A stretch of 64,000 bases of DNA, taken from the NCBI RefSeq assembly GCF_014650915.1, contig NZ_BMVW01000009.1, forward strand, positions 186,001-250,000. The letters are read 5' to 3'. The notes beneath the pieces were generated by a model, which had not been told where the DNA came from, made no database searches, and saw only the letters and a list, made by a program, of their open reading frames with translations. Every line of letters begins with the position of its first letter. Within the stretch, counting starts at the first letter, position 1. Of this stretch, positions 32,853-41,316 are shown one piece after another. The translations under genes were made by a program, and so were the position numbers. Source of the stretch: Streptomyces poonensis (GTDB taxonomy: Bacteria > Actinomycetota > Actinomycetes > Streptomycetales > Streptomycetaceae).

Positions 32853-33668
32853 TCACGGTTGTGTCGGTTCCGTGCCGGTCTCGCCGGGAAGCCGCAGGTC
32901 GTCGCGGACGACGGCGCGGGCGAGGTCGCCGAGGTCCATGCCGTGGCTGAAGGCATGGGAGCGCAGCAGGTCCAGTGCCTGGTCGACAGAGACGGCGTGG
33001 TGGTAGCAGATGACGCCGACGGCTTGGTGGAGGAGGGCCTGGGGCTCCGGGAGGCGGACCGGCGGCGGGCGGCCCTCGGCAGTGCAGGCGGCCTGCAGAA
33101 GCAGGAGCGCGGCACCGAGGTGATCGGCGGCGGTGTGCCGGTCGGCGAGGGGCAGCGGGCCGGGCCGGTCGCGGTAGAGGCACAGGACGAGGCCTCCGCG
33201 TTCCGGGGCGCGGGAGCGGGGCGGGGCGGGTAGGGCGAGGACCGCGCGGATGCCGCGGGCTCGGGCCTGGTGGGCGAAGAGGGGAAAGAGCCGTACGACG
33301 CCGGGATCGGCCAGGTCGTCGGCGAGAACCGTCGCTCGCTGCTGCAGGGCTTGCACGCACGGGCCCTCGCCCAGGTTGATCTGCAGGGTCTCGCCCGCGT
33401 CGGCCAGCGGGCCGTCGCCGCACAGCGAGATTCGGCGGGCCAGGGCGGCGTCCGCGGCCAGGGCCAGCCCGACCGAGCACGGCGTTTGCAGCGCCGCCCG
33501 GCAGATGGTGGCGAGGGAGCCGGGACCGTGGTGATGGCGGAGCAGGTGGTCGGCCAGCTGCGCGGCCTTGGGCCGCGGGCCCGTCACGGGGGGCTCAGAA
33601 CCGAACAGGGCAGGGTGGCAGGGGTCATGGTGCGGGCTCCGGTCTCCGGCATTCACCGCCGGTGCCAT
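32853..33668 (-). CDS. GAF-ANTAR domain regulator
   Basis: Up to 271 aa. The start is uncertain: ATG 33668 gives the longest frame, but neither it nor the in-frame GTGs has a clear ribosome site. The GAF domain covers about residues 60-190 (INLGEGPCVQALQQRATVLA, then IRAVLALPAPPR). The C-terminal ANTAR domain (LLHQAVGVICYHHAVSVDQA, then LDLLRSHAFSHG) binds RNA hairpins to antiterminate transcription. It lies next to a MEDS/anti-sigma kinase/STAS set, with which GAF-ANTAR proteins are often found. Confidence 0.85.
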   Translation of the reverse strand: MAPAVNAGDRSPHHDPCHPALFGSEPPVTGPRPKAAQLADHLLRHHHGPGSLATICRAALQTPCSVGLALAADAALARRISLCGDGPLADAGETLQINLGEGPCVQALQQRATVLADDLADPGVVRLFPLFAHQARARGIRAVLALPAPPRSRAPERGGLVLCLYRDRPGPLPLADRHTAADHLGAALLLLQAACTAEGRPPPVRLPEPQALLHQAVGVICYHHAVSVDQALDLLRSHAFSHGMDLGDLARAVVRDDLRLPGETGTEPTQP

Positions 33669-33836
33669 CCCGACCGGAAGCCAATGTCAGTGTCGTCAAG
33701 CGCTGAGAAGGCGGTGGTGTGCGCGGGCGGCCTGCCCTCACCTCATGCCTGAACCACCTGCCGTGAGCCAGCCCGGCCACGATCTGTTACGGGCCCCGGC
33801 CGGGCCTTGTCCGCCGGTCGACAGGCGGGCGTCAGG

Positions 33837-34811
33837 CTACGGGCCGGGGGGCGCCGAGCGGCTTGTGCTGATGCTGATGCGGATGGTCGTGCCGTGGTGG
33901 GTGGTGCGCATGTCGGCAGCGTCGCTGAGCTGCCGGATGATCCACAGTCCCCGGCCGTCGAGATCGGCGGTGTTGGGTGGCAGGTATCCGGCCAGGGCGG
34001 TGTTCTGGGTGCCCTCCGGGTCGGTGATCTCGCAGAACACTTTGCCGGCGGTGGTCCAGATGCGGCAGCTGCCGGCTCCGCCGCCGTGCCGTATGGCGTT
34101 GGCGGCGGCCTCGTCCACACAGATCAGCAGGCGGTCGATCCGGTCTGCGGGCAGCCCCGCGCCGCGGGCGAGCCGGGCGGCGAACGCACGGAGCTCGGCG
34201 ATCTGTCCGGGGCCGCTGAAGCGGAACTCCTTGCAGCGTCGGGGCGGCTCGGGCAGCGGCACGGTGTCGCAGGCCGCGCTGAAATCCTCTGGGCTGACGT
34301 GGGCCGGGTTGGGCCGGTGGTCGGCGCCGCTGGTCAGGGTGGGGTGGGTGAGCTGGGCGGTGCGGAGGACTCCGGCGGGCAGGACGCGGGTGTCGTAGGG
34401 GCACAGGTGCCAGGCGCCGGTCGAGGCCAGGGCGAGAGTGAGCAGGGACTCGTAGCGGGTCCACTCGCGGGCCTGGTCACCGGTGAGTCCGGCCCAGGGC
34501 GTCTCGCCCAGGACCCTGGTCGGACCTGCGATGCCGTGGGCCTGGTCGTGGAAGGCCAGCAGCGCCTGGGCGGGGGTGCGGTACCAGTGGGCGGGGGCGA
34601 AGGCGGCCTCCTCGGCCCGCGCTCCCAGATGGTCTTGCAGCAGGGCGGTGTTGTGCGGCGTGGTGGCGATGAAGACGGGTTCGCCGGCGGTCAGTCCGTC
34701 GCGGGCGAAGGGCACCGCGGCGGCCAGGAACTGCTCGTCGCTGCCGTACAGCAGCAGGTGGTGCGCGGGGGGTGCTCCTCCCGGCGGGGACGGTAAGCGC
34801 GGCTCAGTCAT
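33837..34811 (-). CDS. MEDS domain plus anti-sigma-factor type serine kinase (HATPase_c)
   Basis: 324 aa. The N-terminal MEDS (methanogen/methylotroph DcmR-type sensory) domain reads HHLLLYGSDEQFLAAAVPFA and VFIATTPHNTALLQDHLG. The C-terminal RsbW/SpoIIAB-like ATPase has N-box LICVDEAAANAIRHGGG and G-box GRGLWIIRQL. It should phosphorylate STAS partners and control a sigma factor or other target. It starts with ATG inside the last 8 bases of the STAS gene upstream (ATGACTGA), so the two are coupled. Confidence 0.9.
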   Translation of the reverse strand: MTEPRLPSPPGGAPPAHHLLLYGSDEQFLAAAVPFARDGLTAGEPVFIATTPHNTALLQDHLGARAEEAAFAPAHWYRTPAQALLAFHDQAHGIAGPTRVLGETPWAGLTGDQAREWTRYESLLTLALASTGAWHLCPYDTRVLPAGVLRTAQLTHPTLTSGADHRPNPAHVSPEDFSAACDTVPLPEPPRRCKEFRFSGPGQIAELRAFAARLARGAGLPADRIDRLLICVDEAAANAIRHGGGAGSCRIWTTAGKVFCEITDPEGTQNTALAGYLPPNTADLDGRGLWIIRQLSDAADMRTTHHGTTIRISISTSRSAPPGP

Positions 34812-35148
34812 CGGGGATCTCCTCCAGGAGGGTCAGCGGCAGCTCGGGCCGGTTCCAGCCGCAAGCGAGCAGCATGTCCGCGATGACTGGGGTCCTGGTG
34901 TGCAGGATCAGGCGCTGGACGGGTCCCAGCGCTTGGGCGAAGGCGGCCAGCGCGTGCAGTGAGGCGAAACTGAAGAACGTCACCTCGGTCAGGTCCAGCG
35001 TGATGTCATCGGGAGGTGCGTCCACGGCGAGCAGATGGTGCATCAGGGCGGACTGGTTGGTCATGTCGACCTGGCCGGCGAGCCGCAGGCCAGGCGGATC
35101 GGCGGTATGCCAGATCCGCAGCAGCGCGTCGGTGTACAGCGGGGGCAC
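34804..35148 (-). CDS. STAS-domain anti-sigma-factor antagonist, coupled to the MEDS kinase
   Basis: 114 aa from the GTG at 35148, chosen because AAGG lies seven bases upstream. It reads LRLAGQVDMTNQSALMHHLL, DDITLDLTEVTFFSFASLHA and RLILHTRTPVIADMLLACG. The usual phospho-serine position is within FFSFAS. It overlaps the kinase gene by eight bases. Together they form a partner-switching pair; the MEDS domain probably supplies the signal. Which sigma factor is controlled cannot be told. Confidence 0.85.
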   Translation of the reverse strand: MPPLYTDALLRIWHTADPPGLRLAGQVDMTNQSALMHHLLAVDAPPDDITLDLTEVTFFSFASLHALAAFAQALGPVQRLILHTRTPVIADMLLACGWNRPELPLTLLEEIPDD

Positions 35149-35535
35149 AAGGGACCTTCTCCCTGCGCACACCGTGATGGGCTCCGGGACGCTCTGATCG
35201 GCGCCTGCCACGACTGTCGGTGACCGTCCGGCATTCTGAGCCGTCCCACGGTGTGGCTCTCGACCGGTCGCAGAGGGCCGGGGGAATGTCCGCTGGCGGC
35301 ATGGGGCCTCCCCTCGACGGGGCCGCCGAATGCCGGCATCGAAATGGGTCTCACACCGGTGGAGGCATCCACGGAAGCACTTTGAGACTACGCCCATCCG
35401 GCATCACAAAGCGGACATGGGCCGCCCGGACATTGTGCGCTGCCGTGGACACCGCCTGCGCGTCGGCGTCTCGGCCGCGCGGTCGCCGGTTTCGGGAGGT
35501 GCTCGGGGCTGACGCCCTGATCGACGCCGGGCGCG
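35149..35535. other. Intergenic stretch between two STAS genes
   Basis: No gene recognised; likely holds the promoter of the STAS-kinase operon. Confidence 0.35.
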
Positions 35536-35958
35536 TCACTGCGGGCTGTCCGGGTAGCTGTCGGGCCGGCCGCGGTCGGGCGGTGCCTCTTCGGCGAGGA
35601 TGTCGTGGAGCGGCAGCCGGTTCCGCAGGACGGTGTGGGCCAGTGCGAACTGAACGCATCGGCTGGGGTTGGCCAGGCTGAGGCTGCCGTCGGCGTGGTG
35701 GATGGCCTGGCGGATGCCGAGGAGCGTGAAGAAGCTGGCGCCGTCGCAACGGGTCACCTCGGACAGGTCCATGGTCAAGTGTCGGCTGCCCTCGGCCAGG
35801 ACCTTGGAGGTGAGTTCGCAGAGCGCGGGAATGCTGCCCGTATCGAGCTCGCCGGTCAGGGCCAGCGTCATGAAGTAGTCAGGAATGATGGGGGTGCGTT
35901 CCAGGGTCATCCGCAAGCCCCTGCCCCGCTGGTTCGGGTCGGTGCTCATTTCGGTCAC
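35536..35958 (-). CDS. Second STAS-domain anti-sigma-factor antagonist
   Basis: 140 aa. The GTG at 35958 overlaps the stop of the upstream small frame (GTGA), though an ATG three codons on is also possible. It reads FMTLALTGELDTGSIPALCE, HLTMDLSEVTRCDGASFFTL and FALAHTVLRNRLPLHDIL, classic RsbV/SpoIIAA features. The expected phospho-serine (C-D-S/G-A/S) is here R-C-D-G-A-S-F, so the Ser is displaced by two residues. It could be a non-phosphorylated variant or use the later Ser. It probably interacts with an anti-sigma kinase such as that at 33.8 kb. Confidence 0.85.
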   Translation of the reverse strand: MTEMSTDPNQRGRGLRMTLERTPIIPDYFMTLALTGELDTGSIPALCELTSKVLAEGSRHLTMDLSEVTRCDGASFFTLLGIRQAIHHADGSLSLANPSRCVQFALAHTVLRNRLPLHDILAEEAPPDRGRPDSYPDSPQ

Positions 35959-36092
35959 CCCTGCCTGGCGGCACGTTCGGCCAGAGCCTTGGCGTGGGCG
36001 TGCCGGTAGAACGCAGCGCCGGTCTTTGAACCGGCGCGATGATCACGGCGGATCGCCGCGTACAACTCGGCCGTGCTCACCGATATGCGCAT
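35955..36092 (-). pseudogene. 45-aa frame upstream of STAS, possibly an IS21-type N-terminus remnant
   Basis: Starts MRISVSTAELYAAIRRDHRA, which is like the beginning of IS21/Mu-type transposases of actinobacteria (VSTVELFAAIRRDHR..). It ends GSKTGAAFYRHAHAKALAER and stops in a GTGA overlap with the STAS gene. It may be a fusion of a transposase start and the tail of another gene. Confidence 0.35.
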
Positions 36093-36454
36093 CCGGGCCC
36101 CCAGAGGACGAGCACACCGATCGTCCCACCATAAGCCCTCAGCTGCCGTCGGAACGGGGCAACACCAGCCTTCAGGCCGCGATGTCGCCCCCCGGAGCCG
36201 GCGGCAACCCCATGGCGTGACTCCCCTACGAAACCACCCTGGCCATGCTCGAACCGGCACCCGTCGACCCGGCCGCGGACAAGAGCCCCGTATGGGCCCG
36301 GCCCGGAGAGCCGTGCGGACCTAGTACTCCAGTGGGACTTCACCATTCCCGCTGGTCAGGCGCGGTTTTTCGAGCCTAGCGGGCGGACGGTGCACCACGG
36401 GCCGGTTTCGGGGAGCCGTCGTGAACGGCGGGCCGGGACGTGCAGGCTCAAGGC

Positions 36455-36821
36455 ATGATGGCGGACTTTGTCACGGGACGCTGGAGTGCCGAGCTCGAAG
36501 ACCTGTTTTTGCGGGTGAGCGGAAGGTTCGGCCGGGTCGAGGTGCGGCGTCGAATGCGGGACTACGTCCGGGGCCTGCTGGGCCCGGTCGGCCGCAAGAA
36601 CAGCTGGCAACTCGCCGAGTACGCCGGTCACAACGGCCCCTACGGCCTGCAGCACCTGCTGTCGTGGAGCCGGTGGGACCCCGACGAGCTGCGCGATGAC
36701 GTGCAGAGATACGGTGCCGAGAAGCTCGGCACCGCGGACGGCGTCCTGATCGTCGACGACACCGGGTTCATGAAGAAGGGCACCGTCTCGGCCGGGGTGC
36801 AGCGGCAGTACTCCGGCACGG
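36455..36821 (+). pseudogene. IS701-type transposase, N-terminal part
   Basis: Starts MMADFVTGRWSAELEDLFLR and includes RDYVRGLLGPVGRKNSWQLA and the first catalytic Asp in VLIVDDTGFMKKG, then QYSGTAG. The ISAzo13-type element begins here. The continuation (GRTENCQIGVFAAYA) resumes at 38.59 kb. Confidence 0.85.
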
Positions 36822-38588
36822 CCGGGGCTCGTTCATAAATAACTGTCAGAGTTGATCTGTAGGGGTGTCCTCTGCGGACGCGAGACGAGCTCGCAGTTGT
36901 TGGAGCGTGCGTGCAGGTGAGCCAGGTATCGGTGTGACGGCGATGCCGTGCAGGTCGAGGATTCGGTGTCCGTCTTGGAACTGGTTGGACAGGTTGGTGC
37001 GTGTGACGCTCAGCATCTGCGCCATCAGGGTGCTGGTCGCGGCCCTGCGGCGGTGCAGGAGCGCGGCGAGTAGGCGGTGGAAGTGGTCCAGGCTGCTGGT
37101 CTGCGGATGAAGGTAGCTCCGGGGTCGGTGGAAGCGACGCTGGAAGGCTGCCTCGGCCAGGGCGTCCCAGTACGGCTCCGAGACCGCCACGAGATGCGCG
37201 AACTCCGACCGTGCCAGGCCGGTCAGCGTCGGATCGGAAAGCAGTGACGTCACGGCGGGATCGATCGGCCGACGAGTAGCCGGTTCCGTGGAGAGGCCAG
37301 GAGGGTCCGGGGCCAGGGTGTAGTTCCCATCGCCGTGGAATGCGTCGGGTGTGATCGGTAGGGCGTGGAAAACGGCGGCCGTGACGGTGGTGCCGAGAGG
37401 GTAGTCGCCGGTGTCCAGTTCGGCGCCGATCCGCAGTCCGGCCGCAGTGGTCGTTGCGGCGATCGTCTCGAGCACGACCTGGTAGCTGGTCAGTGGCCGT
37501 CCACGCCAGTTGGCGGTGATGTGGCAGAACATCCGATGCTCGATCTTGTTCCACTTCGAAGTGCCTGGCGGGAAATGGCATACGGTGATCTTCAGCCCGC
37601 TCTCCCAGGCGAAGGTGTGCAGCTGTTTCCTCCAGGTCCAGTAGCGGGGATTGTTCGAGCCGCCAGCATCCGCGGTGATCAACAGTCGGTCCGCGTCCGG
37701 ATGGTCCGCTCGGCCGTGGCGGTGCCACCACCGGCGGATGGATTCCGTCGCGAACTCGGCGGTGTCATGATCGGTCCCGACGTTGACCCAGCCGGTGTTG
37801 GTGGCCAGGTCGTAGATGCCGTAGGGAATGGCCGCCGACTGGTCGTCGTCGAAGAGGTGGGAGTGACAGTCCACCTTGATCGGATCCTTGCAGGGGCGCC
37901 AGACACGGCCGGGCCGGTCGCGGTTGCCGATCCACTCCTTGGCCTTGGTGTCAACGCTGATCACTGGCTGGCCACCGTTCAGGAACGTGGTGGCGGTGGC
38001 GTTGATGTGCGCGAATTGGGCGTCACGGTCCTGATGGCGTGCGCCTTCTGTGGTTTTGGCCGTGCCCTGCAGGCTGTAGCCCATCGCGTGCAGCAGACGT
38101 CTGACGGTCGTAGCGCCGACCGGATGCCCCTGCTCGGACAGGGCCTTGGCCAGGCTTCGCAGCGACAGGGTGGTCCAGCGGAGCGGGGAGACGGGATCGC
38201 CACGGGTGTGCGGCTCGATCAGCATCTCCAGAGCTGGCAGCAGGCCGGTGTCGGTGGCCGTCAACGGCTTGCGCCCGCCTCCCGGAGCCCGGATACGGTG
38301 CGTCGGCGCCGCGTGCGCCTCCAGCTCGGTGATCCCGCGCGAGATGGTGGCGGTACTGGTTCGGGAGACGTCGGCTACCAGGGCGATTCCGCCATGCCCG
38401 AGCGATATGGCCTCGCTGGCGAGGTAAAGCCGACGACGGCGCTCGTCGAGATGCGGCAAGATCTGCTCGAACTTGTACTGCAGCACGGCAGCAGGAACGC
38501 GTACTTGCGAAGGCACGGTCATGTCACAGCGTCCCACTGACGACCGTCCCACAGATCAACTCTGACAGTTGTTCATGAACGAGCTCCC
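36822..38588 (-). mobile_element. ISAzo13-family insertion sequence, apparently intact
   Basis: Terminal inverted repeats include a 20-base perfect core (AACTGTCAGAGTTGATCTGT at 36840 and its complement at 38550), extended outward by CTCGTTCAT..A.. with a few mismatches to about 37 bases. Joining the flanks at CCGG/CGG restores the IS701 transposase reading, implying a target duplication of about 3 bases. The single transposase gene fills the element. Confidence 0.85.
36846..38522 (-). CDS. ISAzo13-family transposase (Rhodopirellula-type DDE)
   Basis: About 558 aa starting MTVPSQVRVPAAVLQYKFEQ at 38522; an in-frame start 10 codons upstream (38552) is possible. The first part is an HTH region (DERRRRLYLASEAISLGHGG, then ISRGITELEA). 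The DDE core has VISVDTKAKEWIGNRDRPGR, LLITADAGGSNNPRYWTWRK (second Asp) and FPPGTSKWNKIEHRMFCHIT (catalytic Glu). No frameshift is present and all three acidic residues are kept, so it may be active. Confidence 0.92.
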   Translation of the reverse strand: MTVPSQVRVPAAVLQYKFEQILPHLDERRRRLYLASEAISLGHGGIALVADVSRTSTATISRGITELEAHAAPTHRIRAPGGGRKPLTATDTGLLPALEMLIEPHTRGDPVSPLRWTTLSLRSLAKALSEQGHPVGATTVRRLLHAMGYSLQGTAKTTEGARHQDRDAQFAHINATATTFLNGGQPVISVDTKAKEWIGNRDRPGRVWRPCKDPIKVDCHSHLFDDDQSAAIPYGIYDLATNTGWVNVGTDHDTAEFATESIRRWWHRHGRADHPDADRLLITADAGGSNNPRYWTWRKQLHTFAWESGLKITVCHFPPGTSKWNKIEHRMFCHITANWRGRPLTSYQVVLETIAATTTAAGLRIGAELDTGDYPLGTTVTAAVFHALPITPDAFHGDGNYTLAPDPPGLSTEPATRRPIDPAVTSLLSDPTLTGLARSEFAHLVAVSEPYWDALAEAAFQRRFHRPRSYLHPQTSSLDHFHRLLAALLHRRRAATSTLMAQMLSVTRTNLSNQFQDGHRILDLHGIAVTPIPGSPARTLQQLRARLASAEDTPTDQL

Positions 38589-39459
38589 GGACGGACCGAG
38601 AACTGCCAGATCGGCGTTTTCGCCGCCTACGCCTCCAGTCGGGGGCGGGCGCTGGTGGACCGGGAGCTGTATCTGCCCAAGTCGTGGACGAACGATCTGG
38701 GCCGCTGCCGGGCCGCTCGCATCCCGGCCGATCGCGGCTTCGCCACCAAGGGGGAACTGGCCCGCTCCCTGGTCCTGCGCGCTGGCCTCGTCGCTGCCGA
38801 TCGCCTGGGTGACCGCCGACAGTCTCTACGGGCAGGAGTGGCGCTTTCGTCACCTGCTCGAGCAGGCCCAGGTCGGCTACGTGCTCGCGGTCCCCAAGTC
38901 CCAGCAGCTCAAGTCGCTGTTCGGAATCTGGCGCATCGACCAGTTGACTGCCGATGCGCCGGACGAGGCCTGGCAGATCTTGTCCTGCGGCGACGGCGCC
39001 AAGGGTCCGCGCGTCTACGACTGGGCCGCGGCGAAGCTGCCCGTCAATATCGTCTTCGATCCTGATCCGCCCACGCACGAGCGGTGGATGCTGGCCCGCC
39101 GCAGCCTCAAGCGTCCCAACGAGATCGCCTACAACCTGGCCTACGCGCCCGTGGGTGCACTGCCGTTGAGCAGCTGGTCGGTGTCGCCGGCTCCCGCTGG
39201 GCGATCGAAAGGCCTTCCAGGCCGCCAAGGGCCAGTGCGGCCTGGACCAGTACGAAGTGCGCCGCTACCGGGCTGGTATCGGCACATCACCCTGGCCATG
39301 CTCGCGCACGCCTTCCTCGCCGCCATGGCCGCGGCGGCGGTCAAAAAACGGGGCGGCCGAAACAGCCCAACCGGCCTGGCCCCGCTCACCGTGGCAGAGG
39401 TCCGGCGGCTGCTGGCTGCTGTCCGCCCCGGCCGGCGCACCGCGGTGTCGGCGCACTGA
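38589..39459 (+). pseudogene. IS701-type transposase, C-terminal part with frameshifts
   Basis: Resumes with GRTENCQIGVFAAYASSRGR and ALVDRELYLPKSWTNDL in one frame. It moves to a second near 38790 (PIAWVTADSLYGQEWRFRHL with the second Asp, PNEIAYNLAYAPVG), and another near 39155-39280 (VGVAGSRWAIE, then WYRHITLAMLAHAFLAAMAA). At least three shifts are needed, so the host element is dead even without the insertion. Confidence 0.8.
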
Positions 39460-39664
39460 CCTGGTCCCGCTGGCGCAGACGCCACCAGGCCATCGCCCGC
39501 GCCTGCCACTACCGCAGACGCGCCCGCGGCTGAGGCGGCTCCCCGAAACCGGCCCGTGGTGCACCGTCCGCTCGCTAGGCTCGAAAGACCGCGCCTGACC
39601 AGCGGGAATGGTGAAGTCCCACTGGAGTACTAGTCGTGCTCCTCTGTGGGTATTCACATGCCGC

Positions 39665-40027
39665 TCACACCTCTTCCACGGAGCCCTGGGGGAGGAACTT
39701 CGCGGACTTCTGGGCGAGTACGTCGGCCAGGAAAGCGGGCGCCTCGTCGCCGAGCATCCGGTGCAGGGCGACCAAGCTGGTGATCGCGGTATCGGCGACT
39801 TCCTCCTGAACATCGCGCCATGTGTGACTTTGGCCCTTTCTGGGGTTGGTGCCCCAGGCGCCGACCACGGCCTGCGCGGACTCGCCGACCTCCTCGGAGA
39901 GCTTGAGGACCTGCAGCGTCCACTGCTGTTCCAGGGGCATCCCGCGCTCCGAGTCCAGGCTGGTGAAGAGGTTGGCGAGCTGGCCGATCACGTCCCACAG
40001 CGGTGGGTCCGGTGCGTGTGTGTTCAA
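39665..40027 (-). CDS. MazG-like nucleotide pyrophosphohydrolase
   Basis: 120 aa from the ATG at 40027. The all-alpha NTP pyrophosphatase motif is visible: LQVLKLSEEVGESAQAVVGA (E-E-x-x-E) and WRDVQEEVADTAITSLVALH (E-x-x-D). Such enzymes hydrolyse non-canonical or excess NTPs to NMP and PPi. The start overlaps the end of the deacetylase gene by four bases, making it the last gene of the long minus-strand operon. In this operon type its role in peptide tailoring or self-protection is unknown. Confidence 0.85.
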   Translation of the reverse strand: MNTHAPDPPLWDVIGQLANLFTSLDSERGMPLEQQWTLQVLKLSEEVGESAQAVVGAWGTNPRKGQSHTWRDVQEEVADTAITSLVALHRMLGDEAPAFLADVLAQKSAKFLPQGSVEEV

Positions 40028-40872
40028 TGTGCGCTCCTTGGTACGTCAGCGAAGAAGGTGCCGGCCGTTGTTGGCCGCGGGAGGGGATCAGGGGACAGGT
40101 TCCGCAGGGGGCCCAGCACGGGTTTGGTGTCCAGTCGCGTGTACCACTCGGTGGCGAGAATCCGGTGCCGGGCGTCGGCGGTGAGGCCGGACAGGAGAGC
40201 CGGCAGGGGGCGCTGGCCCTCGACTTGGCTTCTGTGGGCAAGGATGGCGCGCCACTTCGTCTCCGCCCAAGCGCTCACGTCGACGGTCGCGGTCACCTGC
40301 TCGTCGGGGGCGCTGCGGACCGCCTTGCCGACACGGCTGAGGAGGCTGCCGAGTTCGCCGACGCCCGACTCCGGATGCGTTGTCAGGTACAGGGCGCTGG
40401 GCTGCCAGGGCGGGCCGGCCTGCGGGTAGAGATGGGGGAGCCCGGCGGCGTGTACAGCGAGCAGGGTCACGCGGTGTGTATGGATGTGGTCAGGGTGTCC
40501 CGTCAGCTGGCCGTACGCGTCGTGCGTGACGATGACGTCCGGCCGTAGCTCGCGGATGTGCCCGACGAGCAGCTCAACCACGTCATCGAGGGGTGCATCG
40601 CACAGGCGGGGCATCCCTGGAGCGGATTGGGGCACGCGGGCGTCGGCGTAGCCGAGCATCCGGGGTTTTCCGGCCCCCAGGACGGCGAGCGCGTCCGCGA
40701 GTTCACCGGCTCGGTGGGTGTCGGGGGCCCAGGTGGTGGTGACCACGGCGGTTGCCGCGTCGGCGGCGGCGTGCTGTGCGAGTACGCCGCCGGCCAGAAG
40801 GGATTCGTCGTCCGGGTGGCCGAAGATGCCCAGAAGGGACGGGCGGGGAGCAGCAGGAGGGGATGGGGTCAC
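40024..40872 (-). CDS. PIG-L (LmbE-type) zinc deacetylase
   Basis: 282 aa from the GTG at 40872 (VTPSPPAAPRPSLLGIFGHP); AAAGG lies upstream, whereas a longer frame begins with sequence unlike the family. The catalytic A/G-H-P-D-D motif is GHPDDESLLAGGVLAQ. The later zinc ligand motif is TGHPDHIHTHRVTLLAVHAA. LmbE enzymes remove N-acyl groups from GlcNAc-type or related sugars and from amino-acid conjugates. It overlaps MazG by four bases. Confidence 0.88.
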   Translation of the reverse strand: MTPSPPAAPRPSLLGIFGHPDDESLLAGGVLAQHAAADAATAVVTTTWAPDTHRAGELADALAVLGAGKPRMLGYADARVPQSAPGMPRLCDAPLDDVVELLVGHIRELRPDVIVTHDAYGQLTGHPDHIHTHRVTLLAVHAAGLPHLYPQAGPPWQPSALYLTTHPESGVGELGSLLSRVGKAVRSAPDEQVTATVDVSAWAETKWRAILAHRSQVEGQRPLPALLSGLTADARHRILATEWYTRLDTKPVLGPLRNLSPDPLPRPTTAGTFFADVPRSAH

Positions 40873-40992
40873 GGCGGTGGTGCCTTTCTGTCGAATCCGG
40901 TGGGGCGTGGCCTCCGGGCTAGGCGCGGCCGGGGGAGCGGTAGGCATGGAAGTCGGCGGGCGGGTGGTCGAGTGGCAGAGGGTCTCAGGCGG

Positions 40993-41316
40993 TCAGGTAC
41001 TGGGCGTCGGTACGAACAGCAGGTTGGTCAGCGCGTTCAGGGACCAGAAGCGCCAGGAGCCGATGGCTTCCTCGCGCTGCGTCGGGACGTCGGCCCATCG
41101 GGCGACCAGGACGGGCACTGTGACCCGGACGACGTCGCCCACCCGGTTCAGGAGCGTGTACGTCGCCGGGCTCGCCACGAGACCTGTATTTTCCCGGAGT
41201 TCGCGGATGGCGGCCTGGGCGAAGGTCCTGCCCAGCTCGACGGTCCCGCCGGCGAGCTTCCACATACGGTGACGGTGCCACCCGAGCAGGACTCCGTCCG
41301 AGCCGTGCACGATCAC
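40993..41316 (-). CDS. Nudix-fold protein with a degenerate Nudix box
   Basis: 107 aa from the GTG that overlaps the methyltransferase stop (GTGA). The Nudix region is KLAGGTVELGRTFAQAAIRE, then LRENTGL. Compared with the consensus G-x5-E-x7-R-E-U-x-E-E-x-G-U, the GE after the proline-like position is GR, and the second Glu of the EE pair is Asn. These positions coordinate metal, so pyrophosphohydrolase activity is doubtful. It is short because it starts directly at the first strand. It lies 120 bases upstream of the deacetylase. Confidence 0.75.
   Translation of the reverse strand: MIVHGSDGVLLGWHRHRMWKLAGGTVELGRTFAQAAIRELRENTGLVASPATYTLLNRVGDVVRVTVPVLVARWADVPTQREEAIGSWRFWSLNALTNLLFVPTPST

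Larger units (their letters stand above)
36325..39629 (+). mobile_element. IS701-type element with about 94-base terminal inverted repeats, interrupted by another IS
   Basis: The repeats at 36325-36418 and 39536-39629 match at 92 of 94 positions. Both ends are flanked by CTAG (36321-36324 and 39630-39633), the YTAR-type 4-base target duplication of IS701. The transposase is split by the ISAzo13-type element at 36.8-38.6 kb and carries further frameshifts. Repeats this long are unusual for IS701 members, which generally have about 25 bases. Without the insert the element would be about 1.5 kb. Confidence 0.88.

Noticed and set aside
36325..39629. The 94-base inverted repeats as attachment sites of an integrated element
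   Set aside because: They are inverted rather than direct, are flanked by CTAG duplications and bound an IS701-type transposase.
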